DNA of 64,000 nt from positions 1-64,000 of the forward strand of contig SAIW01000017.1 of the NCBI GenBank assembly GCA_004028795.1, written 5' to 3'. Of this stretch, positions 1 through 7,684 are shown piece by piece. This DNA is from Chitinophagaceae bacterium (lineage in GTDB: Bacteria > Bacteroidota > Bacteroidia > Chitinophagales > Chitinophagaceae). The position numbers were made by a program, and so were the translations under genes. A model generated the notes under the pieces. That model had not been told where the DNA came from and did no database searches. It saw only the letters and a list, made by a program, of their open reading frames with translations. Every line of letters starts with the position of its first letter. Within the stretch, counting starts at the first letter, position 1.

Positions 1-687
1 ATGCAATTCACCTTTTACAGGTTGAATAATTTGTGAAGGAAATTCATCAACATTCCTATCGCCCTGTAATACCTCTTTTAATACGGTAGCTTTCTTTTCA
101 CCGGTTGCTAAAAAAGCAACACATGCAGATTGATTAACAAGAGTTGCTGTTAATGTAACACGATACATGTTTTGAGATGCTAACCATAAACTCGTTACCC
201 ATTTTTTATTGTCATGAATTACAGGTTGATAAGGAAATAAAGAAAGTGTATGTCCATCATCTCCCATTCCTAATAAAACTAAATCGAACGTATGTGTTGT
301 ATACTGAAAGTATTGCTGCAAAAGAGTTTCATATTGTTGTGCTGAGGCTTCAGGCGTAATATTTTCTGTTGGCATTACATGAATATTCTCTTTTACAACA
401 GGCACATGTTTTAATAAAGTATCAAAAGCCATTTTTGCATTATTGCGTTCATCATTAAATGGAACAAATCTTTCATCTCCCCAAAAAAAATGAAGTTTAG
501 CCCAATCAATTTTATTACTGTACGCTTCAGTAGCTAATAGCTCATGCAGTTTTTTTGGTGTGCTTCCGCCGGATAAAGCAATGGTAAATCTTTCCTGCTG
601 TTGTAATGTAGTTTGAATGTATGCAACTAACCAATCTGCAAAAGCAGTATTTAATTCATCGGCGTTTTTATAAATGTGTAACTGCAT
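1..687 (-). CDS. pgl: 6-phosphogluconolactonase, C-terminus cut by window edge
   Basis: Reading the minus strand from an ATG at 687 gives an open frame that continues past position 1, so the C-terminus lies outside the window. The start MQLHIYKNADEL is followed by the family motifs SGGSTPKKLHELL, FFWGDERFVP and GMGDDGHTLSLFP, which mark the 6-phosphogluconolactonase/glucosamine-6-phosphate isomerase fold. GDDGHT and the overall pattern favour 6-phosphogluconolactonase (6-phosphogluconolactone to 6-phosphogluconate, oxidative pentose phosphate pathway, cytoplasm). The gene lies downstream of the uronate transporter on the same strand with a 73-bp gap, so co-transcription is possible but not shown. 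Confidence 0.88.
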   Translation of the reverse strand, partial: MQLHIYKNADELNTAFADWLVAYIQTTLQQQERFTIALSGGSTPKKLHELLATEAYSNKIDWAKLHFFWGDERFVPFNDERNNAKMAFDTLLKHVPVVKENIHVMPTENITPEASAQQYETLLQQYFQYTTHTFDLVLLGMGDDGHTLSLFPYQPVIHDNKKWVTSLWLASQNMYRVTLTATLVNQSACVAFLATGEKKATVLKEVLQGDRNVDEFPSQIIQPVKGELH

Positions 688-760
688 AAAAAACTATTTT
701 AAAAGAAAAGTGCTGCTTACCTAATAAACAGCACCTTAAGAATTATTTATTAGCTTAAAA

Positions 761-2059
761 TTAAACTTCTATTCTTTTCATTTTAGGAACCAAAAAATGC
801 ATTATCAGCCAACCTAATAAATAGGCTCCGGCACAAACGGCGAACATTATGTAGTATGCTGTTTCTATTTGGTTAATGCTTCTGTAATAAACAAACATTT
901 TCTTTTGAACAAACAGAGATAAAGCAATACCTCCAAAGCCGCCAAACATACCTCCAATACCTGTTACAGAACCCGTAGCACTTTTAGGGAACATATCACT
1001 AACAGTAGTAAAAATATTGGCACTCCATGCCTGATGTGCAGACGCTGCAATACCAATAATAATTACAGAATACCACATGTTTACTTTTCCTAAAACCAAA
1101 GCAAAAACAATTGGCAAAACTAAAAATGCGTAAATAAGCATTGAAGTTTTTCTTGCTTTAAAAGCCGGCATTCCATTATTAATAAAACGCATTGGCAACC
1201 ATCCGCCCCAAACACTACCTATTGTAGAAATAAGATAAATTGTAGCAATGGGAATACTTGTGCCTGTAAGTTTTACATGGTAGGTACTTTCAAAAAAATC
1301 GGGTAACCAAAACAAATAAAACCACCATATAGGGTCAGTTAAAAACTTTCCAATTGCAAATGCCCATGTTTGTTTGTAAGTAAGTAATTTTCCCCATGAA
1401 ATCTTAGGGGCATTTTCTTCAACTACAACTTCATCTTTATCGCTTTCAATATATGCTAACTCTGCAGGAGAGAGTTTTTTATGTTTTCTTGGCACTTCAT
1501 ATATAAAAAACCAAAAAATAACCCATATAAAACCAAGCAACCCTGTTATAACAAATGCAGCTTGCCAGCCCCAATGCCCGATAATAAAAGGAATGGAAAG
1601 TGGTGTAATTATGGCTCCGATATTTGCTCCGGAATTAAAAATGCCTGTTGCTAATGCTCTTTCTTTTTTAGGAAACCACTCTGCCATTGTTTTAATAGCA
1701 CTTGGAAAGTTTCCTGATTCTGTAACACCTAATGCACCTCTTACAACAGCAAACCCTGTTACAGTATTTACAAACGCTGTACAAATGCCCGCAATACTCC
1801 AAAGAAGCGTTGCTAATAAGTATCCTATTTTAGTTCCTAACTTATCAATTACCCTACCTGCACCAAACATGCCGAACGCATAAAACACCTTGAATATAAT
1901 TTCTATGTTGGCATAATCGCCATCGGTCCAATGCAATTGCTCAGTAAATGTTGACTTTAAAAAACTAATTACATTTCTATCAATGTAATTAATAGTAGTG
2001 GCAAAGAAAACCAGCCCGCAGATTGTCCATCTGTATTTGCCTATCGTTGCTTGGTTCAT
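761..2059 (-). CDS. exuT: MFS hexuronate transporter (ExuT-like)
   Basis: This 432-residue protein of the major facilitator superfamily has about 12 hydrophobic segments. It matches the anion:cation symporter/ExuT branch: an early INYIDRNVISFL segment after TM1, a GxxxDKLGTK loop between TM2 and TM3, and ESGNFPSAIKTMAEWFPKKERALATG in the TM4-TM5 region (quoted in part; residues about 115-140). The expected role is proton-driven uptake of galacturonate, glucuronate or related uronates across the inner membrane. It lies 32 bp downstream of the KDPG aldolase gene on the same strand, consistent with an eda-exuT transcript. Family is confident; exact substrate is inferred from context. Confidence 0.85.
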   Translation of the reverse strand: MNQATIGKYRWTICGLVFFATTINYIDRNVISFLKSTFTEQLHWTDGDYANIEIIFKVFYAFGMFGAGRVIDKLGTKIGYLLATLLWSIAGICTAFVNTVTGFAVVRGALGVTESGNFPSAIKTMAEWFPKKERALATGIFNSGANIGAIITPLSIPFIIGHWGWQAAFVITGLLGFIWVIFWFFIYEVPRKHKKLSPAELAYIESDKDEVVVEENAPKISWGKLLTYKQTWAFAIGKFLTDPIWWFYLFWLPDFFESTYHVKLTGTSIPIATIYLISTIGSVWGGWLPMRFINNGMPAFKARKTSMLIYAFLVLPIVFALVLGKVNMWYSVIIIGIAASAHQAWSANIFTTVSDMFPKSATGSVTGIGGMFGGFGGIALSLFVQKKMFVYYRSINQIETAYYIMFAVCAGAYLLGWLIMHFLVPKMKRIEV

Positions 2060-2091
2060 GGAAGTGTTTCGTTAAGAATGATATAGTTAAT

Positions 2092-2757
2092 TTATTTTCC
2101 TCTTACTTCTTTAATAGTTGCCAAAACTTCTTTAGTAAGGCTTTCAATTTTAGCATAGTCTTTTGCTTCCAGCAATGCTTTGCTTACCAATTTACTTCCC
2201 ATACCTACTGCACATACACCGCTTTTAAACCAGCCTGCAATATTTTCTTTAGAAGTATCTACACCACCTGTTGGCATAAATAATACATTAGGAAATAATT
2301 CTTTAATGGCACTCATAAAATCGGGCCCCAATAAATTGCCCGGAAACAGTTTTACAAACTTAGCACCCAAACTTTCTGCTTTAATAATTTCAGTAGGCGT
2401 CATACAACCGGGTACCCAAAGCATATCATTTTTATCTGCCACTTCCGCTGCATCTTCTACCAAACCCGGACTGATTAAATAATCGGCACCTGCATCAATA
2501 AAAGCTTGTGCAGCCTCTCTGTTTTTAATTGTTCCTATTCCTAAATACATTCCTTTTAATTCTGTATCAACTAATTTACGCATTTCTTTAAAGTTGGCTA
2601 AAGCTGCTTCTCCGCGGTTAGTATATTCTACCGTTTTAACACCCGCTCTGTATAAGGCTTTTAAAGTTTCTAATGTTACGGTAGTGTCTTTGTAAAAATA
2701 CAAAGGCAAAATACCCTGTTCAGGTATTAAGGCTAAAATTTCCTGCTTTTTGCTCAT
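2092..2757 (-). CDS. eda: KDPG aldolase / 4-hydroxy-2-oxoglutarate aldolase
   Basis: This class I aldolase of 221 residues cleaves 2-keto-3-deoxy-6-phosphogluconate to pyruvate and glyceraldehyde-3-phosphate, the last step of uronate breakdown. Visible motifs are VEYTNRGEAAL near residue 40, GIGTIKNREAA, a long ADYLISPGL strand, GCMTPTEI, and FVKLFPGNLLGPDF, where the lysine before FPG is the Schiff-base residue. GVDTSKENIAGW and GVCAVGMGSKL complete the phosphate-binding end. It is transcribed divergently from kdgK across a 311-bp gap that carries a LacI-type operator, so both steps of KDG processing are probably controlled together. Confidence 0.93.
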   Translation of the reverse strand: MSKKQEILALIPEQGILPLYFYKDTTVTLETLKALYRAGVKTVEYTNRGEAALANFKEMRKLVDTELKGMYLGIGTIKNREAAQAFIDAGADYLISPGLVEDAAEVADKNDMLWVPGCMTPTEIIKAESLGAKFVKLFPGNLLGPDFMSAIKELFPNVLFMPTGGVDTSKENIAGWFKSGVCAVGMGSKLVSKALLEAKDYAKIESLTKEVLATIKEVRGK

Positions 2758-2943
2758 AGTTTTAAAATTAAAATATGCTGTTGGTTAAAAAATATTTTTA
2801 ATGAGAAGTCTTTGCCTGAACGCAATAAAGATAGGTTGATTGAAAATGATTGCAAGCAAACACGGCATTAGTTTTTAAGATGGCTAAGATACGCCTGCTA
2901 CAAACATTAATTGTATGATTTTAAACAAATACCAATGCTTTTA

Positions 2944-2959
2944 ACGTAAACGTTTTCGT
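2944..2959. promoter_or_regulatory. LacI-type operator in the eda/kdgK divergent gap
   Basis: The sequence ACGTAAAC/GTTTTCGT is a 16-bp inverted repeat with 7 of 8 arm positions matching and a central CG, the usual form of a LacI/GalR-family site. It shares the AAACGTTT(T) core with sites at 33792-33814 and 40838-40860. It lies in the 311-bp gap 2758-3068, which holds no gene, and sits upstream of the proposed kdgK promoter. The regulator is probably the LacI protein at 40954, which is inference. Confidence 0.55.
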
Positions 2960-2972
2960 AATTTATTTAAAC

Positions 2973-2999
2973 TTGTAAGTGGTTAAAAAACTACTTTTG
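2973..2999 (+). promoter_or_regulatory. Bacteroidota-type promoter for kdgK
   Basis: TACTTTTG at 2992-2999 fits the Bacteroidota -7 element TAnnTTTG. A TTG at 2973-2975 lies 16 bp upstream, close to the usual -33 spacing. The predicted start of transcription is about 60 bp before the kdgK ATG. This is a motif match only. Confidence 0.45.
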
Positions 3000-3068
3000 T
3001 AATCTTTTTAAAAGTCAGTCAATCCATCATTTTTTAAATCAATTTATTAAAAACCACAACTAACGATT

Positions 3069-4094
3069 ATGTCTAAAAAAGTTGTTACACTTGGAGAAAT
3101 TATGCTCCGTTTATCTACTCCCGATTTTAAAAGATTTGTTCAGGCAGATACTTTTGATATTACTTATGGCGGCGGCGAAGCCAATGTAGCTGCTGCTTTA
3201 TGCAATTATGGTTTACAAGGAACATTCGTTACTAAAGTTCCCAACAACCCTATCGGCCAAAGTGCTATTAATCATTTACGCCGTTATGGTGTAGATACTC
3301 AGTTTATTGCCCGCGGCGGAGACAGATTGGGTATTTACTTTTTAGAAACAGGTGCTTCTATGCGTGCATCTCAGGTTGTGTACGATAGAGCCGGTGCTTC
3401 TATTGCAGAAGTAGATGCAAGCGAATTTGATTGGGATAAAATTTTAGATGGTGCAGCATGGTTTCATACTACAGGCATTACACCTGCATTAAGCGATAAA
3501 GCTGCTGCGTTTGCTTTAGCTGCCTTAAAAGCTGCCAAAGCAAAAGGCATTACCACTTCAATAGATTTAAACTATCGTAAAAAATTATGGAGTGTTGAAA
3601 AAGCAAGAAAAGTAATGACTGAGCTTTGCCAATATGTAGATGTTTGTATTGGCAATGAAGAAGATGCTGATACCACTTTAGGTTTTAAAGCTGCACATAC
3701 CGATGTTACTAAAGGCGAATTAAACTTAGACGGTTTTAAAGATGTGTTTAAACAAATGAAAGAAAAATTCGGCTTTAAATTCATCGCATCCTCTTTACGC
3801 GAAAGCCATAGTGCCAGTGATAATGGCTGGAGTGCTTTAGTATATGATGGTACTGAGTTTTACCATACTAAAAAATACAATGTAAGAATTGTAGACAGAG
3901 TAGGTAGCGGCGACAGTTTTGCAAGTGGTTTAATTTATGGGTTAGTTACAGGCATGCCAATGGCTGATGCTGCTGAGTTTGGTGTTGCTGCCAGTGCTTT
4001 AAAACATACGATTCCGGGAGATTTAAATCATGCTACTTTAAGCGAAGTGAAAGAGTTAGTTAAAGGTGATGGCAGCGGACGTGTACAGCGTTAA
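3069..4094 (+). CDS. kdgK: 2-keto-3-deoxygluconate kinase (PfkB family)
   Basis: This 341-residue PfkB/ribokinase-family sugar kinase phosphorylates KDG to KDPG, feeding the aldolase encoded divergently. The N-terminal LGEIMLRLSTP and YGGGEANVAAALCNYG motifs bind the sugar. The C-terminal DRVGSGDSFASGLIYG carries the catalytic Asp and the anion hole. The length and the RGGDRLGIYFLETGASMRASQVVYDRA-type central block (residues about 80-105) are typical of Bacteroidota KDG kinases. The pathways from alginate and from galacturonate meet at this enzyme. A second, diverged paralogue lies at 4694-5704 on the other strand. Confidence 0.9.
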   Translation: MSKKVVTLGEIMLRLSTPDFKRFVQADTFDITYGGGEANVAAALCNYGLQGTFVTKVPNNPIGQSAINHLRRYGVDTQFIARGGDRLGIYFLETGASMRASQVVYDRAGASIAEVDASEFDWDKILDGAAWFHTTGITPALSDKAAAFALAALKAAKAKGITTSIDLNYRKKLWSVEKARKVMTELCQYVDVCIGNEEDADTTLGFKAAHTDVTKGELNLDGFKDVFKQMKEKFGFKFIASSLRESHSASDNGWSALVYDGTEFYHTKKYNVRIVDRVGSGDSFASGLIYGLVTGMPMADAAEFGVAASALKHTIPGDLNHATLSEVKELVKGDGSGRVQR

Positions 4095-4096
4095 TA

Positions 4097-4177
4097 CCCC
4101 CAACCCCTAAAGGGGAGTTGGTATTTGTTACGAATATTAAATTATTTGAAATTTAAAATCCCCTTTAGGGTTAGGGC
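4097..4177. repeat. Inverted CCCCTAAAGGGG repeat element, copy A
   Basis: Two G/C-rich arms face each other: CCCCAACCCCTAAAGGGGAG beginning at 4097, and ATCCCCTTTAGGGTTAGGG ending at 4177, separated by an AT-rich middle. The arms can pair to form a long hairpin and each is itself partly palindromic. The element fills the gap between kdgK and the DUF386 gene. A related copy lies at 25542-25647 between uxaA and uxaC, where one arm is translated. Confidence 0.75.
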
Positions 4178-4179
4178 TT

Positions 4180-4635
4180 ATGATATTAGATTCACTTTCC
4201 AACATCAATCAATATGCTTCTTTGCATCCTTTATTTGTAAAAGCAATTGAATACATCAACAATACAGATTTACATGCTGCAGAGGTTGGCAAATACGATA
4301 TTGCAGAAGGTTTAAAAGCTATTTACTCTGACAAAAAAGGAGTAACAGCTGAAGAAAGTAATGCCAAATTTGAGTGCCACGATAAAAACATTGATATTCA
4401 GATTTGCATAAGAGGCAAAGAAACAATCGGTTATAAACCCCGTAGTACCTGCAAACAATTGAAAGGAGAATACAACGCAGAAAAAGATGTAAGCTATTAT
4501 GCAGATGCACCCGATACTTATTTTCAGTTAACAGATAATCAATTTACCATCTTTTATCCGAATGATGTGCACAGCCCAATGATTGCTGTTAATGAGGAGC
4601 CGATTAAGAAATTAGTGATTAAGGTGAAGATTTAA
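4180..4635 (+). CDS. YhcH/YjgK/YiaL (DUF386) family protein
   Basis: This 151-residue protein of the DUF386 family (EbgC, YhcH, TabA) is predicted to be a small cupin-like beta-sandwich, probably cytoplasmic. Recognisable blocks are EGLKAIYSDKKGVTAEESNAKFECHDKNIDIQ (residues about 47-78), with conserved His and Asp, then the FTIFYPNDVHSP metal-site region near residue 125. Members often sit in sugar or uronate operons and have been proposed to help anomer or sugar-acid interconversion; the substrate here is unknown. It follows kdgK on the same strand after an 85-bp repeat-filled gap, so co-expression is likely. Its TTC-rich end is followed by a terminator at 4673. Confidence 0.82.
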   Translation: MILDSLSNINQYASLHPLFVKAIEYINNTDLHAAEVGKYDIAEGLKAIYSDKKGVTAEESNAKFECHDKNIDIQICIRGKETIGYKPRSTCKQLKGEYNAEKDVSYYADAPDTYFQLTDNQFTIFYPNDVHSPMIAVNEEPIKKLVIKVKI

Positions 4636-4672
4636 TTACGTGAATAGTGAATGGTGAAACGTGAGATAATTC

Positions 4673-4695
4673 AGCAGCTTTCGGGCTGCTTTTTT
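4673..4695. terminator. Rho-independent terminator between convergent genes
   Basis: AGCAGC (4673-4678) pairs with GCTGCT (4685-4690) around a TTTCGG loop and is followed by a run of T. It ends the kdgK-DUF386 unit on the plus strand. It touches the stop codon of the convergent kinase gene. Confidence 0.75.
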
Positions 4696-5704
4696 ATTTC
4701 TCTCCCAACCGCTTCACAGTTAAAACATCCTGTACGGTACTATCACCCATTTCCTGCAGTTTGCCAAAAGCCGCTGCGGTAGCATAATCCAGCGTTTCCT
4801 GGGGAGTATTTTTATTGTATAATCCGTAAATCAATCCTGCCATAAAACAATCGCCGCTGCCGCTTCTGTCTATCACTCCTTTACAACTTAATTCCTGCGA
4901 CACATATTCTTTTCCATCAGTAAATAAAGTAGTAAAATATTTTATGTTATTGGCTTCACTATCAAACCTGAAGGTATTAGCAACGGTTGTACATTTCGGA
5001 AAGCGTTGCATAATTTCTTTAGCTGTTGCGGTGGCATGGTCTATATATGCCTGCCTGCTTTTCTTATCATGAATATTTTCATCAATAGCAGTGTCTAATA
5101 AACTGTTGGCACTCCAGATATTACCCATAATCACATCGCAATATTCAACGATTGCAGGCATTACTTCGGTTGGTTGTTTACCATACTTCCATAAACGGCT
5201 GCGGTAATTCAAATCAATAGAAATAGTAATATTTTTTTTGCTCGCTGCTTCTACTGCTTCTAAACAAACAGCAGCAACGTTTTCATTTAATGCCGGACTG
5301 ATAGCTGTTAAGTTCAGCCAATCAACATCTCTCAAAATTTTATCCCAATCTATCATTCCTCTTTTTAATTGAGAGAAAGAAGAATGTTCTCTATCATAAA
5401 CAACACCACTCTTTAAATCTGCTCCGCGTTCTAAATAATAAATACCTATTCTGTTGCCTGTATAAATAATAGATGAAGTATAAATGCCTTTGTATTCTAA
5501 ATAATCTACTACGTGGGTACTCATGAAATTATCAGGCAAAGCAGTACAGTATTTTACAGGTGTACCCCATGCAGCCAAAGCTGTTGCTGTATTGGCTTCT
5601 GCACCACCCATGTATAACAGCATCGGATGTTTATCCATTGCATGATTATCGGGCGATGGAGAAATACGCAATAATAATTCACCAAAGCAAAGTACTTTTT
5701 GCAT
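4694..5704 (-). CDS. Second PfkB-family sugar kinase, KDG kinase paralogue
   Basis: This 336-residue PfkB kinase is clearly homologous to the KDG kinase at 3069. It shares FGELLLRISPSP, YMGGAEANTATALAAWG, GNRIGIYYLERGADLK, ISIDLNYRSRLWK and DRSGSGDCFMAGLIYG, the last with the catalytic Asp. The motifs indicate an active enzyme. It follows kduI on the same strand after a 143-bp gap with a hairpin, so it probably belongs to the ALDH-kduD-kduI unit. KDG is the likely substrate; another ketoacid or hexose is possible because the sequence has diverged from the first copy. Confidence 0.8.
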   Translation of the reverse strand: MQKVLCFGELLLRISPSPDNHAMDKHPMLLYMGGAEANTATALAAWGTPVKYCTALPDNFMSTHVVDYLEYKGIYTSSIIYTGNRIGIYYLERGADLKSGVVYDREHSSFSQLKRGMIDWDKILRDVDWLNLTAISPALNENVAAVCLEAVEAASKKNITISIDLNYRSRLWKYGKQPTEVMPAIVEYCDVIMGNIWSANSLLDTAIDENIHDKKSRQAYIDHATATAKEIMQRFPKCTTVANTFRFDSEANNIKYFTTLFTDGKEYVSQELSCKGVIDRSGSGDCFMAGLIYGLYNKNTPQETLDYATAAAFGKLQEMGDSTVQDVLTVKRLGEK

Positions 5705-5778
5705 GATGTGATTTTGTTGTTGAAGTTAAAAGCTCTTACTGTGTTATGTTATATTATTTCTCGCCGAATACACAGAAA

Positions 5779-5808
5779 ACGCTGAATAGCTTTCCGTGCA
5801 TTCAGCGT
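5779..5808. repeat. Intergenic hairpin between kduI and kinase
   Basis: ACGCTGAAT at 5779-5787 pairs perfectly with ATTCAGCGT at 5800-5808 over a 12-nt loop. Flanking CTCGC/CAGAA and TTCTGCGAG segments can extend it. There is no U-tract on the minus strand, so it looks like an RNA-processing or repeat structure rather than a strong terminator. Confidence 0.55.
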
Positions 5809-5847
5809 CTTCTGCGAGCATTGATAATTATTACTTATTTTGAATCA

Positions 5848-6678
5848 TTACTTCAATGTTGCAATGGGTGCAGGATCCATATCTGTAAATGCCTGATTTT
5901 CTCCTGCCATAGCCCATATGAATGAATAGTTAGATGTACCGCATCCGAAATGCATACCCCAAGGTGGTGATATAACTGCTTCTAAGTTTTGCATAATTAA
6001 ATGCCTTGTTTCCTGCGGTTGTCCCATCATGTGGAATAAACGTTGCTCTGCTGCTAAGTCAAAATAAAAATATACTTCCATTCTTCTGGTATGGGTATGT
6101 GGCGGAACTGAGTTCCATACACTACCTGCTTTTAAAACAGTTAAACCCATTACTAACTGGCAGCTTTTTATACCATCTAAATGAATGTATTTATAAATAG
6201 TTCTTTCGTTAGATGTTGCAGAACTGCCTAACTCAACTGGCGATGCTGCTTCTTTATGCATTAAAGTATTTGGGTAACTGTGGTGTGCGGGTGTTGAGAT
6301 AATGAAAAAGATAGCTGGGTTGTCGGCATCTGCACTTGCGAACGAAACATCTTTTGTACCCTTACCTAAATAAACACAACTTAATTTTTCGAAGCTGTAA
6401 GTTGTGCCATCGGCTATAACAGTTCCGCTGCCACCCACATTGATGATGCCCATTTCTCTACGCTCTAAAAAATAATCACTTCTTAATTCTGCTTCGTTAT
6501 GCAGGGCAACAGTTTCATTAACCGGTTTAACACCACCTGTAATTACACGGTCGTAATGAGAATAAACCAAGCTTAGTTTATTTTCCTGCATCAGATTTTC
6601 TATCAAAAAATTACTACGTAGCTCAGCAGTATTCATTGCTGCAGTTTCTTTAGGGCTTTGTTGAAAACGCATTTCCAT
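5848..6678 (-). CDS. kduI: 5-dehydro-4-deoxy-D-glucuronate isomerase
   Basis: This 276-residue KduI isomerase converts 5-keto-4-deoxyuronate (DKI, from unsaturated uronates) to 2,5-diketo-3-deoxygluconate in the cytoplasm. Zinc-site residues appear in PPHTHTRRMEVYFYF (two His and a Glu) and in the downstream PPWGMHFGCGTSNYSFIWAM block. The start region SHYDRVITGGVKPVNE and INVGGSGTVIADGTTY are also family-typical, and the length is normal. kduD lies 86 bp upstream on the same strand, giving the classical kduD-kduI pair. It would handle unsaturated galacturonate released by GH105 and possibly the products of alginate lyases. Confidence 0.93.
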   Translation of the reverse strand: MEMRFQQSPKETAAMNTAELRSNFLIENLMQENKLSLVYSHYDRVITGGVKPVNETVALHNEAELRSDYFLERREMGIINVGGSGTVIADGTTYSFEKLSCVYLGKGTKDVSFASADADNPAIFFIISTPAHHSYPNTLMHKEAASPVELGSSATSNERTIYKYIHLDGIKSCQLVMGLTVLKAGSVWNSVPPHTHTRRMEVYFYFDLAAEQRLFHMMGQPQETRHLIMQNLEAVISPPWGMHFGCGTSNYSFIWAMAGENQAFTDMDPAPIATLK

Positions 6679-6764
6679 ATAACAATATTTAAAATTTGAA
6701 TTTTTATTACACTAATTGAATCGAATTACAAGAATTACTTTATTTACGTTATATACTTTATAAA

Positions 6765-7532
6765 CTATCTTCCCATCCAACCACCATCAACAGTTAATAT
6801 TGTTCCGTGAACATAGTCTGCTGCTTTCGATGCAAGAAATACGGTGGCTCCTTTAAAGTCTTCAGGTTCGCCCCATCTTCCTGCAGGTATTCTTCCTAAA
6901 ATTGATTTGCTTCTTTCTTCATCATTACGCAAGGCTTCTGTATTATCTGTGGCAATATAACCGGGTGCAATGCCGTTTACATTTACGCCTTTACTTGCCC
7001 ATTCATTGGCTAATGCTTTTACTAAACTGTTTAATGCCCCTTTGCTTGCTGCATAACCGGGTACAGTTATACCGCCCTGAAAACTTAATAAACTGCACGT
7101 GAATATTATTTTACCGCTGCCATGTTGTAGCATGTGTTTGCCTATTTCTCTCGCCGTGATAAACTGTGTATTGAGATTGATATCTATTACTTTATCCCAA
7201 TATTCATCTGGGTGTTCTGCTGCAGGTTTACGCATAATAGTTCCTGCATTGTTTATTAAAATATCTATACGTTCATTTTCACTCAATACTTTTTCAATAA
7301 AAGCATATACACTCTTTCTGTCTGAAAAGTCTGCCTGATATGCTTTAAAGGTTTTACCCAAAGCAAGAATTTCTTTTTCTACTTCACTGCCGCTTAAAGC
7401 TAATGTGGCTGATACACCGATAATATTGGCTCCTGCTTCTGCTAAACCTACTGCCATTGCTTTGCCGATTCCTCTGTTACAACCTGTAACTAATGCAGTT
7501 TTACCTTCTAACGAAAAGAGATTGTTTGACAT
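6765..7532 (-). CDS. kduD: 2-deoxy-D-gluconate 3-dehydrogenase / DKII reductase
   Basis: This short-chain dehydrogenase of 255 residues reduces 2,5-diketo-3-deoxygluconate to KDG with NAD(P)H. The Rossmann motif is TGCNRGIGKAMA near residue 17. NNAG lies near residue 93, a Ser precedes YAASKGALNSL (catalytic Tyr and Lys), and the C-terminus GTILTVDGGWMGR is characteristic of KduD. It sits directly upstream of kduI. A 20-nt element shared with the GH105 leader (7579-7598) lies 47 bp before its start codon. Confidence 0.9.
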   Translation of the reverse strand: MSNNLFSLEGKTALVTGCNRGIGKAMAVGLAEAGANIIGVSATLALSGSEVEKEILALGKTFKAYQADFSDRKSVYAFIEKVLSENERIDILINNAGTIMRKPAAEHPDEYWDKVIDINLNTQFITAREIGKHMLQHGSGKIIFTCSLLSFQGGITVPGYAASKGALNSLVKALANEWASKGVNVNGIAPGYIATDNTEALRNDEERSKSILGRIPAGRWGEPEDFKGATVFLASKAADYVHGTILTVDGGWMGR

Positions 7533-7578
7533 AATTTTATTTTAATGTTATCAGCTGTTACTTTTCATGGCATCAACT

Positions 7579-7598
7579 GTTGCGTCGCACTCTTGTAC
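7579..7598. repeat. 20-nt dispersed element upstream of kduD
   Basis: GTTGCGTCGCACTCTTGTAC here matches 18 of 20 bases of 31902-31921, upstream of the GH105 gene. Both copies lie shortly before start codons of minus-strand uronate genes. The element may be a dispersed repeat or a leader element; its function is unknown. Confidence 0.55.
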
Positions 7599-7684
7599 TT
7601 TTAGTTTTTATAGCAACAATTAGTGTTCGTAATTGTATTCAGATTTTTTACTAATCATCGTTCTCAAAACCATTTTATTAAGTT

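Noticed and set aside
177-359. Plus-strand open frame of 60 codons at the left edge
   Set aside because: It lies antisense inside the partial 6-phosphogluconolactonase gene and has no recognisable features.
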